Source: Talinum fruticosum
Taxonomy: Eukaryota; Streptophyta; Magnoliopsida; Caryophyllales; Talinaceae
Direction of reading: 5' to 3'
Length of the DNA: 64,000 nucleotides
Assembly: GCA_021018815.1 (NCBI GenBank)
Contig: JAITYX010000042.1
Location: 2,495,001-2,559,000 of the forward strand
In this document: positions 1 to 12,547 of the stretch, one piece after another
Numbering within the stretch: position 1 is the first letter of the stretch
How the letters are laid out: each line of letters opens with the position of its first letter
The notes under the pieces: model-generated
What the model was told of the DNA's origin: nothing
Seen by the model: only the letters and a program-made list of their open reading frames with translations
Database searches by the model: none
Translations under genes and position numbers: made by a program

Positions 1-1060
1 TATTTTACAAATGTACTCAGCTTTTTTTTTTTTTTAAGTCGAACAGATTGAGTAAATCTAAACTCAAGTTGAACAATATAATTGAGAAAAATTTTATGTT
101 AAGTTTTAAAGTACTGACTAAAAATTTAAAATTGTACTTACTTTTTTAGGACAATAAATTCAAGTAATTAAGTCGGATGAAATTTCGTACAATACATGTA
201 AACCAAAAGAAAAGGCAAAAGCTTAAAAGCATTGTGTATTATTATTTTTTATTTTATTTTTTAAAAGAAAAACATATGTATTATTGCTGTAGCAGCGACA
301 ATAAAAAATACAAAGAAAGGACGCCCAAAAAAGACAAAAAGGAAAATGAACAAGTGCTGAAAGTGCAGTAGCTCAGCGATTTGTCATCTTATGACTCGGT
401 CTTCAACTCAAGGCCGAGTCGCAGAGAGAGAGAAAGAGAGTAAATAAGTCCACGTACCAAACCACAGTCCGTGTCGTTTTGGTACGTGGGCTTCTCAGCT
501 CGCGCCGTACTGGCAAAAAGAAAAAATATTAAAATGACGCTGCAAAAAAGCAAAACAGGGGAAAGAAATAAGAAAATCCCTAGGAAACATCCAAGAGGAG
601 CCAAATTTAAATATAATACTAATATTTAAATATTTTAATTTAAGAATTCTTTTTTTTAAAAAAAAATTGGAACATGCTTTGTTGGATATTCAACACATCT
701 TATTTTTCATGTGTTAAATTAAATACAAGGTATTAGGTACGATTAGAAGTCAATAATAAAAATACAAGCATAAGCTATTAAGTATGTCATAATTGGTTAA
801 ATATAAACATTTTATCATTAATATATAATTAGCATAATATATATATAAAAATACAAGGTATTAGATAGATTATAAGATAATGTAAATGCTTAATTAAAAC
901 ACTGACTTATCGAGACTTAATATTTAGTTGATTAATATTTTAAGCTTGGTCAAAACGTTAAAAATTATTCCAAAAATTATTGACGAACAAAGGCGTAATT
1001 ATTTTCGGACATGGAGAGTATATTTTAAGAAAAACAAAATCAAAAGAATTTGGCAATAGT
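1..1060. other. AT-rich 5' flank without a gene
   Basis: No coding region is recognisable here; short open frames have AT-rich composition and resemble no family. The only structure I see is two short inverted repeats at 393-420 and 450-489 next to a GA-rich stretch (about 421-440), and several runs of A or T. It probably belongs to the distal upstream region of the gene starting at 1367. Confidence 0.6.
393..489. repeat. Two adjacent short inverted repeats
   Basis: The first is GACTCGG (393-399) with its complement CCGAGTC (414-420) and a 14-base loop. The second is the 12-base arm CCACGTACCAAA (450-461) matched exactly by TTTGGTACGTGG (478-489) with a 16-base loop. Both arms of the second carry an ACGT core (CACGTA/TACGTG), so it could equally be a pair of bZIP/bHLH-type binding sites in opposite orientation. 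No transcript evidence is available. Confidence 0.6.
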
Positions 1061-1065
1061 GAAAT

Positions 1066-1117
1066 TATAAATAGCCCAAAAAAGATGAAGGCCTCCGTCA
1101 ACGTCAAATTATAAATA
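1066..1117 (+). promoter_or_regulatory. Duplicated TATA box of the At1g01500-like gene
   Basis: TATAAATA occurs at 1066-1073 and again at 1110-1117, each within a similar block (AAATTATAAATA followed by GCCCAAA and a GATGA-GGCC stretch), so a segment of about 44 bases carrying the core promoter is tandemly duplicated. A start site about 30 bases below the second box would give a pyrimidine-rich leader of about 225 bases. A short upstream ORF (1287-1307, six residues then stop) lies in that leader. Confidence 0.6.
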
Positions 1118-1366
1118 TGCCCAAATTAGATGAGGCCCTCTCTCACTCTCTCTCCCTAAAAAATCTCTCTTCCTAAAAAATCTCTCTTCCTTCTTCCTCC
1201 CTCCGCACCTTTCTCTCCTCCTTTTCCCCGATTTCCTTCCTCATTTCATCCCAACGACTTTCACTGACCCCGAACGAACCCTAATTATGTCGCTCAATCT
1301 CTCCTAATTCTTTGAATTCTCTTCATTTTCCCAAAAATTATTCCCCTTTCGTTGAATTTTTCGGCG

Positions 1367-3126
1367 ATGGATCAACCGCAAGAAATCGAATCATCGATAT
1401 CATCGATGCCGGTTCCGTCGAAATTGTATCGGCTAACGAGCAGCGGCGACGGATCTCCGAAATCGCCGACGTCATTCTGGTTCGAAATCCGGCTGTTCTA
1501 CGTCCGAATTGCGCCGTGTGCTATCGACGCTGTGCCGGAGTTTCTCTCTCTCCGGCACCTCCGCGACGAGCTCGGTGTCTGCCTGGAGATCAACGGCGTC
1601 CGAGTCCCTGCGTCAGAAACTGCGGTGTCGACTCTCCGGAGGGACCGCGTCGACAGGGAGGCCGCGGAGGCGACCTACGTCAGCACTGACATCGTCAGGA
1701 TCAGCGGCGGCGTGGAGTTCGAGGTGTACGAGAAGGAGAATTTGCTCCTGTGTGGGTCCCTCGAGAGGCTGGAATCCGAGTGGAGCATGGAGTGTTACAC
1801 GGCGGCGTCGACGATCTCCAGCGGCGCGTCGGCGTTCTTCCAGCCGAAGCTGGGGATTTCGTCGCCGTCGATTGAGGTTTATATCGCCGGAAGATGCTCC
1901 GATTCGCCGGTAATTTTGACGAAGATGATTAATATTAGCCCCCGGCGGAAACAACCCCGGCATTGCACTTTGGATGCGATCCCGGAAGTTGATGATGAAA
2001 CTGGCAAGGATCACAAGATTGGGAATTCTATCATTCGCCACCGGAAATTGCAGGTAATCAATTGAGCTTTCTTTTCTTTCGCCTTGTTTCAATACCTTTT
2101 TATCTATCAAAATAGAATTCTTGAATTTAGAGTCTTTTGAATTGTGTTTTGTTTATAGAAAGGATTAAAATTGATGGCTCAGTGAATGCCGGAAGGCCTT
2201 AGTTTGTTTAGTTGGGGCATCTAAATCAAGATAATATAGTTGTTAATGCTTTTGCTGAGAGGGTGATCAGATCATATCGTTGGAATCTCGAGGGGTTTTT
2301 ACACGCTTGAAGTTGCATTTGTGGGCATAGGCTGTACGAAGAATCCCATTAGTTGCCCTTTGTGATTTTGCAATGATGTAGTTTGACATTTTTCTTTGGT
2401 ATTTCCTTTGTGATTTGGCTATAATGTAGTTCTGTAATGAATGATGCAGTGCTGAAATGAATACCAACTTGCTTAGTATTTTCTTTGGTATGAATTTACG
2501 CCCTTGCTTATCTCATTTTGCTTCGAGAAACCCTCGAGTGGAACATATTGGCTACCACAACTGCAGTCCCTCCCTTGCAGCTAACGTAGCTGCAATCCTA
2601 TATCGAGGCCATCAATCCGAAAAATGCAATCGAGAGAACTTCTATTTCCTGAAAGCTTGTGGTTTTCTTTCATCGTCCTCACGGGGTTGTTTGTTTATTT
2701 GATGTGCCTGTGCATAGGTTTGTCTCAGTATGTGTGTCTATCCTTTGAGCTTGCGAAGCAACCTTTTCTTGTTGTTCTAATTGAATGATTTAGCATTGTT
2801 CGGGTGCTGATATTGGATTACTTGTCCTCAATTTGCTGTCTCTGAAATATTGGTTTCAGAATTTAGACAAAATTTTTTGAATGCTATTGTGCTTATTCCA
2901 GCTCAGTGAGACAGAAGAGGAGTATGAGACGGAGGGGAAAATTGCACACAACTGGTATCCAGAAGACGTTTACGAAGGAGAGGATGGTCAACTTTCCTGG
3001 TTCAATGCTGGGGTAAGAGTCGGTGTTGGCATTGGTCTCGGCATGTGCCTTGGGATTGGTATTGGTGTTGGGCTTCTTATGCGCTCATATCAAGCTACCA
3101 CTAGGAGATTTAGGAGATTCCTCTGA
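1367..3126 (+). CDS. At1g01500-like protein (TAIR name: erythronate-4-phosphate dehydrogenase family)
   Basis: Two exons, 1367-2053 and 2902-3126, join in phase 0 to give 303 residues; the 848-base intron has GT-AG ends. The ATG at 1367 (MDQPQEIESS) is the first in frame. I recognise the family from the SFWFEIRLFYVRIAPC and EIDGV-like EINGVRVP regions, the acidic stretch after the splice (SETEEEYETEG), NWYPEDVYEGEDG, and a glycine-rich hydrophobic tail at about residues 266-290 (GVRVGVGIGLGMCLGIGIGV) followed by a basic C-terminus, which may be a membrane segment. The TAIR enzyme name is inherited; no dehydrogenase motif is visible and the function is unknown. Exon 1 is much richer in GC than the intron. 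Its neighbour ANGUSTIFOLIA is also its neighbour in Arabidopsis. Confidence 0.9.
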
Positions 3127-5707
3127 TTCTGCTTGTTACATTAAGAAATGCTTGACTTTATAGTCGCAATACACGAGGGGAAAGGAAAAAAGGAAGCACA
3201 TTGCAGTGTGGTAAGATCCCGTGATGATGAAGAAGCACGAGAGCCCACATCATTCTTGACCTTGCTTTCCCTACAAATAGCAGAAGAATATATACAGAAA
3301 ACTCAGTAGTACTAATAATATCAACCACAAAGAAGATAGGAAGCCACTGTTATGTACGTCCAACGTGAAGCTGAGGTTAGATTTAGTTCGAGTGAAGTGC
3401 CTGCCGGAGGTGAGTCCCCTCCCCATGATATCATGAGAAAATCCAGATAGCGGCAATATCACATTAGTTTGAAGGTAGCCAGTAGTTTGTTCATCACGTC
3501 TTAGATTCTAGAATCATGAGGTGGTGTTATTTGTGGAAGGCAGCCTAGGCAGGCATATAAATTACTCATCTGGGTTAAAATCAGTCGGCTTTCTGCTCGA
3601 TACTTGTTCATTTTGTAGTTACAAAATTTTGCTATGGACTATAAAATATTGTATATTCTACATTTCTACTAACACTGTTGGTCAACATACTTGTATGGAC
3701 ACAAGTACATGTAGATTGAATATATGATATGTCATATATGTTCTAATAGTCGATCTTCAGTCATTTGCTCGTCGTTATACAAGTACATGTAGATTGGATA
3801 TATGATAGGTCATATATGTTCTAATTGTCTATCTTCAGTCATTTGCTCGTCGTTGTACTCGTTATCTAGAGCGTTCTTGTTGCCCAGATCTATTGTGTTA
3901 TGATTGGCACAGCTTTAACCATTAGGTCAACTTCTTATTGACGTAACAAATTCGTGTTGTTGGAGGCTACAACCTGCCCTGTCCCTCGAACAATTGCAGC
4001 CTCGGGCTCGGTGCACCGAGTGTAAAAGTTCGTCCGACCCCAATTATCCGAATTTGTCCGACAAAAAAAAAAAAATCGAGTGCAATGACCATTTTGTCCA
4101 ACTCGATTTTTACCCGAACCCGAATTTGTGTAAGATTTACGAGGAATTTCCTCGAGTCCATTAACAAGGGTGATCTTATTTGAATGATGCTATGAATATT
4201 CATTAGTGAGAAGCTTTGCAAGTTTGGCCACCACATGCATATATGATGTGATGTTGATGGGGTTGGTCATCTTATTTATTTACTTCACACACAAATGAGA
4301 TTTGGTAAAATTTTCAAGGCTATCACATCTAATCTTATCCTATCTTCTTGGCATGGGTAGAACATGCCAATAAAAAAGAATCTCATAAAATTTGTGAAGT
4401 ATCCTTTTGGTACCAAGTATAAGAAGGAGGTCAACCAGCCGTGTCAAAATTTCAGTCTTTAATGCCTAATTTATGGGAAAAGAGTCCACTTAGAAAAGGG
4501 AGTTGCCAACTACCATTTCCAACCCAACCACTACTTTTTCTTCCTCTGCATCTACTTTAGAGGTGGAGTGCGTGAGTGTTACAATGATATTGATTATTTC
4601 AATTTAGATCTTTTAGATCTATATATAAGCGGGATTCACAATGAGAGTTATTGTTTACATTTAAAAATTTCCGTCATTTAGAATTAAATTTAATTTTGAC
4701 AATTTGTGTATTTCTATACATAAAATGACTTGTGATGTATTTAGACATAATTTTATTATATCCTCCTCCACAGTGAAATACTATTGAGTTCGAGGTTGAA
4801 CTCTATAGTAACACAAGCAATACAACATTTTTAGTGTATCATATGATGCAATGGATATGATGATCTAGAATCGAAGGTTTCCGGAACTAATAATATTGGA
4901 TGGTCTTTCCTAGAATCCTCATATATAGCAATGACCAATTTTGTTGTTAAATTTGACTCTTCGGAAGTTTTAACTGTAAAATTTCAGAGCTCTAAATTAA
5001 ACTCTATAGTCTTCGGAAGTTTATAGTAATCTACATGGCTCTTCTTGGCGAGCTACACCTACATACATACCAAAGGGCCTTTGCATAAAATTAAAAAAGA
5101 AATTTTGCCATTAAAACAAACATCTATTTCATTTTGCAACGCCCATTAACGAAATAATGAAGTGTTAGTTTCAGGAAAAATTGATGAGTTTTTTAATATT
5201 AAAACAAATATTTAAAAGTATATCGATTACTTTTTTTAGACAGAATATTGAATTTATTATATTTATTTATTTTAAGATTAAAATCTAAATTTTAACATTG
5301 ATTTTTTAGGTCGCAAAACTCTAAACATAAACCTCGTCGAAATTATCCTTTTAACATTTTTCTAAATCGAAAAACACATCCTAGTTTACGGAATTGGGGA
5401 AAATATCATGCTTTTTAATTGATGCACCAAAAAAAGTTGTGGGACACCAAAAATGAGAGGAATCTGGAAATTGTCAAGGAATAGCAAATTTCCCAATCCC
5501 AATTCCCCATTGTTTTTGATCACTTCACTTTGCCCCATTTGACATTTCCCTCCCTGTAGCTTCAAATTGTGAAAAACAGGTTCAAATTTCCAGATTTCTT
5601 CTTCCCCCATTCCCAGCTTCAGAGCTTTTAGGGCAGATTCCAGAGGAGAGAGAATCTAGTAGTGGTTGCACTTGGTGGATGTCGCAGAGCTGAGAGAGAC
5701 CCAGAAG
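3127..5707. other. Spacer between the At1g01500-like gene and ANGUSTIFOLIA
   Basis: Contains the 3' flank of the first gene, a 78-base tandem duplication (3701-3856) and AT-rich DNA. Open frames here are short and unlike known proteins. The last 300 bases are the ANGUSTIFOLIA promoter and leader; I see no convincing TATA box there. Confidence 0.6.
3701..3856. repeat. Tandem duplication, two 78-base copies
   Basis: Copy 1 is 3701-3778 and copy 2 is 3779-3856, both beginning ACAAGTACATGTAGATTG and ending TTTGCTCGTCGTT. Only a few substitutions separate them, so the duplication is fairly young. It contains no ORF. Confidence 0.9.
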
Positions 5708-5833
5708 ATGAAAAAACCCTAAACTCGCCGGAAAATGTCGATTACTGAACCCAAATCCGCCGCCATTAGGGGTCGAAATCGGCAGCGACAATGGCCCTCC
5801 AGAAAAACCCTAGTTCGCCTTCATTGCCCTTAG
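5708..5833 (+). promoter_or_regulatory. Two upstream ORFs in the ANGUSTIFOLIA leader
   Basis: uORF1 is 5708-5722 (M-K-K-P-stop). uORF2 starts at 5735 in another frame, encodes 32 residues and ends at 5833, so it overlaps the main start at 5791 by 43 bases. The main ATG has A at -3 and G at +4, a strong context; the uORF2 ATG has A at -3 but T at +4. If transcription starts upstream of 5708 this would lower ANGUSTIFOLIA translation by leaky scanning. That last step is inference. Confidence 0.5.
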
Positions 5834-8800
5834 TGGTGACCCTCAACTGCGTCGAGGACAACGAGCTCGAGCAGGACTCCCTCGCCGGCGTCGCCGGCGT
5901 CGAGCACGTCGGCCTGAACCGCCTCGCCGATGGTAAGATCGAGTCCGCCGCCGCCGTGCTCCTACACTCTCTCGCATTCCTCCCACGCGCCGCCCAGCGC
6001 CGGCTCCGGCCATGGCAACTCATCCTTTGCCTAGGCTCCTCTGACCGTGCCGTCGACTCTGCCCTCGCGGCCGATCTCGGCCTCCGGTTGGTCCACGTGG
6101 ACGTCTCCCGCGCGGAGGAGATTGCGGATACTGTAATGGCGCTCATCCTCGGCCTCCTCCGCCGCACCCACCTCCTCTCCCGCCGTTCTCTCTCCTCCTC
6201 GGGCTGGCTGGGTTCTGTGCAGCCGCTCTGCCGGGGGATGCGCCGGTGCCGAGGTCTTGTTCTGGGTATCATTGGAAGATCTGCCTCTGCTAGGTCGTTG
6301 GCCACTCGGAGCTTGTCCTTCAAGATGAATGTCCTCTATTTTGATGTTCAGCAGGTATGAAGTTTCCATTGTTTTTGTTGGTTTTACACTCCGAATTCAA
6401 TTTGTGCTTAGTAGATTTTGGTACAATTTCATTCTTTGTGGTTGAATGTTTTGGGGTTTCCCCATTGTGTTGCTTAGTTTTGTGTTACAAATAAGCATTT
6501 TCAATGTAAATGCGGTAGATTGCTTGGAGTTATCTTGTTGTTGAGAGTTTATCTATGTTTGTGGGAGAAGAGGATGACTTGTTTCAAAACACTATTATTC
6601 TGAATGTTCAACCAATCAAGGAAAATGTGAAGCTTTTTGTTCGGTTTCAGTGTTCGAAGCTGTCTAGTTTATCTATGTTTTTCAGCTGAATGTTACTTAG
6701 GATTAGTATGAAATTGAGTTGGATGCTGAAGTTAAGACTTATTATGCAGAAATTCTAATTAATGTAAATAGATGGTGAGTGATCTCAAATTCATGCCCAG
6801 GTTATGTCTAGATATTTGAATGACCTTATGTTTTTGTCATTGCGTATGAGTTCACTGTATAAGTTTGCTGAACTAAGGACATGGGGATATTCATATTTTG
6901 ATGATCAGGCATTGAAATTATAGTGTGCTTCTTGGGGTTAAAATGATCCGTGAAATTTGCATTTCATAATGAAGTCATTTCATTGGCGCAGTTTGAAACT
7001 GTGTATCTGGATCACGAACTAAACTTCAACCTACTTATGGGATGATAACTTTATGGACCATGAGGTTCTTCAAATTAAAATGCTTCAGAGCTGAGGCTTT
7101 TAGAATGTTGCATTCCTTGGTATTTCGTTCTGAGGTGATTTGAGTTTCCGGTTAATATGGTCTCATGCATAGACATTTCTGCTACTGTTTCTCTGAATGG
7201 TATCTGAAGTGGTACAACCCCTCCCCCGACACAATAAAAAAAAAGGGGAGAAAATTGACCTATGTATGAGTGTAATTGATGGACTTGATGGTGGGTTATG
7301 GGGGAGGTCCTTAAGATTTTATCTAGTTTGATGTCCCAGCTGATACTATAGATTCTTTGGATTTATTTAAAAATGAATATCTAAGTAGTTTCCAATTGTT
7401 TTTTCTGTCAGGGACAAGAAAGCAGATCCTCAGTAACATTTCCTCCTGCTGCCAGGAGAATGGAGACCCTCAATGATTTGCTAGCAGCGAGTGATGTGGT
7501 CTCTCTCCATTGTGCTTTAACTGACGACACTGTCCAGATTTTGAACGCTGAATGCCTCCAGCACATAAAGCCAGGTAGTACGCAACAAGATCATCCCCTG
7601 AAAAACGGTTATTTCTTTTCGTATGTTCTGTGTAAAGGGTAGTTATATATTCCTTTCAGGGGCCTATTTGGTAAACACTGGAAGCAGCCAGCTTTTAGAT
7701 GATTGCGCTGTGAAACAACTTTTGATTGATGGGACCATTGCTGGCTGTGCACTGGATGGCGCTGAAGGGCCCCAGTGGATGGAAGCATGGGTATGTTGGC
7801 TTGTCTGTAATAAGATTATATGGGCACTTGTACTGTGTTTATATGCTCCTATTGTCTATGACCCCAATGTTCATTTGTTTGTGGTTCCAAACTTTTTGTG
7901 ATTCCTGGGGAAATAATTGATCTAGGTCCTCTTCTCTTCATCTACATTTTCTGTTGTGTTTTGTTTCATTTGCTACTAATTTGCTTTATCCGAAATTTGG
8001 AGAACTTTATGTACATAATCTAAAATTGATCAAAGTTGGATGAATCTGGGTGAACTAAGATATTCTAACATGAAAACAAAAGGATAAATGTGAATAAAGC
8101 TGGCTAAATCTGGCAAACAAAGTTGAAGACCCCAGGCTCTTCATGTTTAATTGTTCTAGTTCATTGAAAAATGTGTGTGACATTAAAATTATTCAAATTT
8201 CATCTCACTGTCTACTAATCATGTGCAAGCCATGAGGTTGCTTCAGGTCAGGGAGATGCCCAATGTGTTGATACTTCCACGAAGTGCTGACTATAGCGAA
8301 GAAGTGTGGATGGAGATAAGAGAGAAGGCAATTTCTATATTGCAAACTTACTTTCTTGATGGAGCTGCTCCTAGTAATGCTGTCTCTGATGAGGAAGATG
8401 ATGAGAGTGAAATAACCTATGAGAATGAGCAGTTTGATAGACAAGACAAAGAAAGAGTGTTGCACAGCACTGTTGAGCAATCCCCAGCTGATAATCCCAT
8501 GGCATCCGCAACTTCTCGGGGTAAAGGCCCTATGCAATTAGAGTCTCCTATCCATGAGGAATCAGGTTTGTCTCCAAGTATTTCCAATCAATCTGATGGG
8601 AAGCGTAGCAGATCAAGAAAGAAGGCTAAGAAGAGGCATGCTCGTCAGAAATCCCAACATAAATCAGAGGATATTGTGGAGAAAGAGAATGCTTCACAGC
8701 AGGATGATGATACTGCTATGAGTGGTACCGAGCAGGCTCACAGTTCTGGTTCACATTGTGCTTCCCCTGAGGACTCGAGAAGTAGGAAAACACCAATAGA

Positions 8801-11045
8801 TTTGGCTCAAGAATCATCAGCTTCCCTGCTTCAGAAATCAGGCAAGAGCATCAGTAAGAAGTTTGTCGGGCAACTTAAGGATGGGTGTGTCATATCTTTA
8901 CATGCTAGGGAGCAATCTACTTTTTATGTCTCCAGACAAAGGGTGAAAGGGGGTGGTTGGTTCCTGGACACTGTGTCCGGTGTAACCAAAAGAGATCCTG
9001 CAGCTCAGTTCCTAGTTTCTGTTGGAAGTAAGGTCAGTGTAGAATTACAGCTTTTGTGCATCAAATTTTGTTTAATTTGATTAATCTGTGATGGTTGAAC
9101 CCTCTGTCTTTTCTCCCGTCAACTGATTAGTTTCTTGTCTAAACTTTTCAGGACACGATTGGTTTGCGATCCCTTGCAGCAGGTGGGAAGTTGTTGCAGG
9201 TAATTTTAGTGAAGGTCGTGGACTTTCAAAACAGCCTTTCTACTTTGCCAGCTCTATAGGACTTATAAAGAGTGTGCCACTTTATCCAACATTTTGAGAA
9301 AGAAGTTTAATTGCTACATTATATGGGACGTTTTTTCATTGCCGTCAACATTATTAGCTTGGTATCAGAATAATGTTAGATTCAGATCTAAGAAAAATAC
9401 AAAAAGAAATAATATTACTAAGTTAATGATTCATCTCTACTCTTATTGCTGTATGTAGTATAGACTAGAGACTCCTTGATATTCTTTTAGACTCTTAGTC
9501 ATTCATGAACATACATACTTATTGTCAATTCAGTCCATTTGAATGAGCCTTATTTGTCAATTGTCATTTAGTGGAAGTTCGTAATTCACAGTTCATGTTG
9601 GTAATATTGCCTTCCAAATCTGGTGTTCATCAAGGTGTTAGTTCATTAAGCTGTTTTTGTATTGCAGATAAATAGAAAGATGGAATTTGTATTTGCCAGC
9701 CACAGCTTTGATGTGTGGGAGAGTTGGTCACTAGAAGGTCCTTTGGAGGAATGTCGGCTGGTTAACTGTAGAAATACCCAGGTAATTTATTTCCCACTTT
9801 GTATGTTTACAAGGTCAAATGCTGGAAATCCATGCAGTTGATCAATGTTCTTTTTCCTTTTTTTTTGGGGGGGAGGAGGTGTAGTATGTCAGTATTGTTA
9901 TGAGAACAAAGTTAGAACTTAGAATTGGATAAAGACACATTTCAGATACTCAAATGTCACTAGATGTAAGTACTTGTTAAATCAACTCATCTTTGAAGTA
10001 AATGTCACGTTGTATCAACAAACTTCAATTTGTCTTCTAGCATGTTGCCTGTGTCACTTGTGGTGTTCATGCTAGTTAACTCGGCCATGCCGGACCCATG
10101 TCTCCATTTCACCACAAAAGTTAAAGATGTCTCGTAATTGGTATATGAAGACATTGGAATTGGTTGGAGGGTCTATCCTTTCTTTCCTCCAAGCATGCTA
10201 GTGATAATTGTACCTGGGAGTTGTTGGCTTAAGTGGTTTGGGGTCATCATCACCACAATGCCCGGGCGATGAAATCTTTGTAAATCAATGTGCCGGACTC
10301 TCTTATGAACGGAGTAGAGGGTGGTTTCATTCTAGGTCTTGGTCTTGTGCCTGGTGTTTGGGCCCGAGGGTGTAAAGGTTTTGGAGGGCTTTAGGCTTTG
10401 GACCATCTAAGCCTTTGGCTGTTGGGATTTAGGAAGCATGCTACTTACAAGATTTAGGAAAGCGATGCTGCATCAGTGGAGTATTGTTTTTAGCCATCAT
10501 ATTATTGATGTTCAACATATGGTGCAATTTTTATTTTTATTTTTTTCATGGAAGATTATGAGGCTGTGAGGAAAAAAATTAATTTTGAAAATAGGAGAAA
10601 GTATAAATTTTAATTTTGGAGTTATGCATTTAGAGACGTTTAGCTTTGACTACTAGTATGGTAGTATCATTTCATGTATTTATTTGAGCTTCTCAGAAGT
10701 ATTCTCCTGTAGTTACATTTCTATTTCTTTATGTAATCAATTTGTTTTCATATTCTTCTCATTTTTCTTCAAAACATTTCCAAGATTTTATTTCTTGTTG
10801 TTGTGCTTAAGGAAGTTTAAATTCCCCTCTCTCGGGAGGAGGGGGAACCATGAATAATCTATAATCTAGGTCAGTTGCACTAAAAGTTTCTTGAACTAGT
10901 GCCCTTTATTTTCGCAGTTTTGGTAGCTATAAAAGTTAATTTCTCGTTCTTTCATTCGTTGTGTTTACAGGCTTATCTGGATGTAAGAATTGAAGTTCTG
11001 GCAACTTTAGGGGAGGATGATGGCGTTTTGCGTTGGCTTGAGTAG
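5791..11045 (+). CDS. AN: ANGUSTIFOLIA, plant CtBP homologue
   Basis: Seven exons: 5791-6354, 7412-7574, 7660-7790, 8247-9032, 9152-9199, 9668-9781, 10971-11045. All have GT-AG introns and phases agree, giving 626 residues (Arabidopsis AN is about 636). AN controls cell expansion, leaf width and trichome branching and has been placed at the trans-Golgi region, in stress-granule/microtubule contexts and in transcriptional repression. The N-terminal 2-hydroxyacid-dehydrogenase-like part has a nucleotide-binding motif GIIGRS at 159-164 and the conserved EEIADTVMALILGLLRRTHLL region. The plant-specific C-terminal part has an acidic stretch, a basic nuclear-localisation-like cluster at 405-417 (KRSRSRKKAKKRH), SRSRKTP, and the terminal FVFASHSFDVWESWSLEG block. 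No lesions were found. Confidence 0.96.
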
Positions 11046-11986
11046 GTGTTGGACACAAGGCCTTCGATTTAAGTAAAGCGAGGAATGTTGGCTTTTATTT
11101 TCATGTTTTGCAGCATTTGGAAATTGGCAGAATCGTTTTGCTGGTATTTTGGCTGTGTTTACTATATTTAGCTTCGGTATGGAATTATAAGGCTACATTT
11201 TATTTATCACAGTTTTTGTATGAAGAAATTAGATGAAAGAAGAAAGCGTCACTGTCATGCAAACAGACGGGGAGGCCTCTAGAAAGATCGAAATGGATAT
11301 ATTTCTCCCATTCCTCAATAAGAACAGAGTATTTTAAAGATCCTCATACATATATATGACCAATGAGAGAACAGGTGTAATTTATCAGATCATGGAAGCA
11401 AGTCCAATGTCATTCAATGAAGAAAGTGATATTTCATGAGCCTTTGGTTCTGAAAATTCCATATATACATATGCGAATAGTTCGCCAAATTTGGGTTCGT
11501 GCCTTAGGTTCCGCAGGTGGTTATTTGTCAGTATTGTGACTTGTGACTTTAGTTTTGTTCGGGTTGAATTGACTTTGGGTCATTTTATTTTTAGTCCAAT
11601 AAGCTTGTCTTAGAAAGAGTAACAAGTTTTGTTTCGGTTGGGTCAATTTGGGTTTTGGTCATTTATTTGGTACTCCACAATAGCTTACGCTGATTTAGCT
11701 TTTCCAGTGCTCCTTAAAATTCTCATATGTTATCTATGGATGTCTATCACTCTCCGTTAGAAAGAGTTCTCGTTCTAGAAGTAGGCGTGTAACATCTATA
11801 ATTTCCAGACAAAGTCAGATGGATACTCAATGGGGCTCATATAACTGGGCATCATAGTTTCTAAGGCCTGATGCTCCATGGAATTTTCATATATTCTCTA
11901 CGATCTAACATAAGACAAATCAAATGAATAATATCCATTCCCCAAATTCTGTCTCTATACTCTCAGCATCTCTAAAATGTTCGATC

Positions 11987-12547
11987 AAACTGTTTCAGTT
12001 CCTCAATGGCCTTGACGATAAGTTCATTGGACATTAAAAAGTCACCTGTGCCAAATGTGGACTCTGCTTGTTCTTGGTCAAGCAAGAGGAAATGCAAATG
12101 AAGTGCCAGATCATGGCAAGAACATTCTGTTTGAGGCCTATGCATTCTGTATTAAGGGCAGAGAAGAGAAGTGTTTGTGGCAACAAAGGACATCCCAGAG
12201 AAAGAAGCTGGCAAGTGATCGGGTGTCCAAGTTGGCATCCAAGGGCTTATAAACTTGCTGATGGGAAACAAAAGTTCACCAGTCAGAAAGGAAGAAAAGA
12301 GGTTTTTGGGTCAAAAATTGTAGCTGCAACTCAAGTCCATGTTGTATCAAGTTTTGGTCTAACTCAGCATCAGATTGAACAACTGCTGAAGTTAATCCTT
12401 CTGTCAGGACGAGTGCAACAGTCACACTCAGATACCGATGAGGAGTGGTACCATTCTTTTAATGCTTTTTGTTCATGCATGTCTCTCAATACTTCTAAGT
12501 GGATACTAGATACGGGAGCTACATACCACATGACTCCTCAGAGATGA
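11987..12547 (+). mobile_element. Degenerate Ty1/copia gag-protease fragment
   Basis: Three landmarks appear in the order expected for a copia polyprotein. At 11993-12034 a frame reads FQFLNGLDDKFIGH and then stops, like the conserved gag segment FLxGLDDxF. At about 12163-12230 another frame reads VCGNKGHPRERSWQVIGCPSWHP, a zinc knuckle that has lost its first and last cysteines. At 12498-12539 comes WILDTGATYHMTP, the protease active-site motif (D-T-G). Frame changes and stops make it non-functional. No LTR, integrase or reverse transcriptase is visible nearby, so it is a relic. Confidence 0.8.

Noticed and set aside
1613..2110. 165-residue minus-strand ORF opposite gene 1 exon 1
   Set aside because: Shadow of a GC-rich coding exon.
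5766..6323. 185-residue minus-strand ORF opposite ANGUSTIFOLIA exon 1
   Set aside because: A GC-rich shadow of a well-supported coding exon; the peptide is Arg/Ser-rich with no family match that I know.
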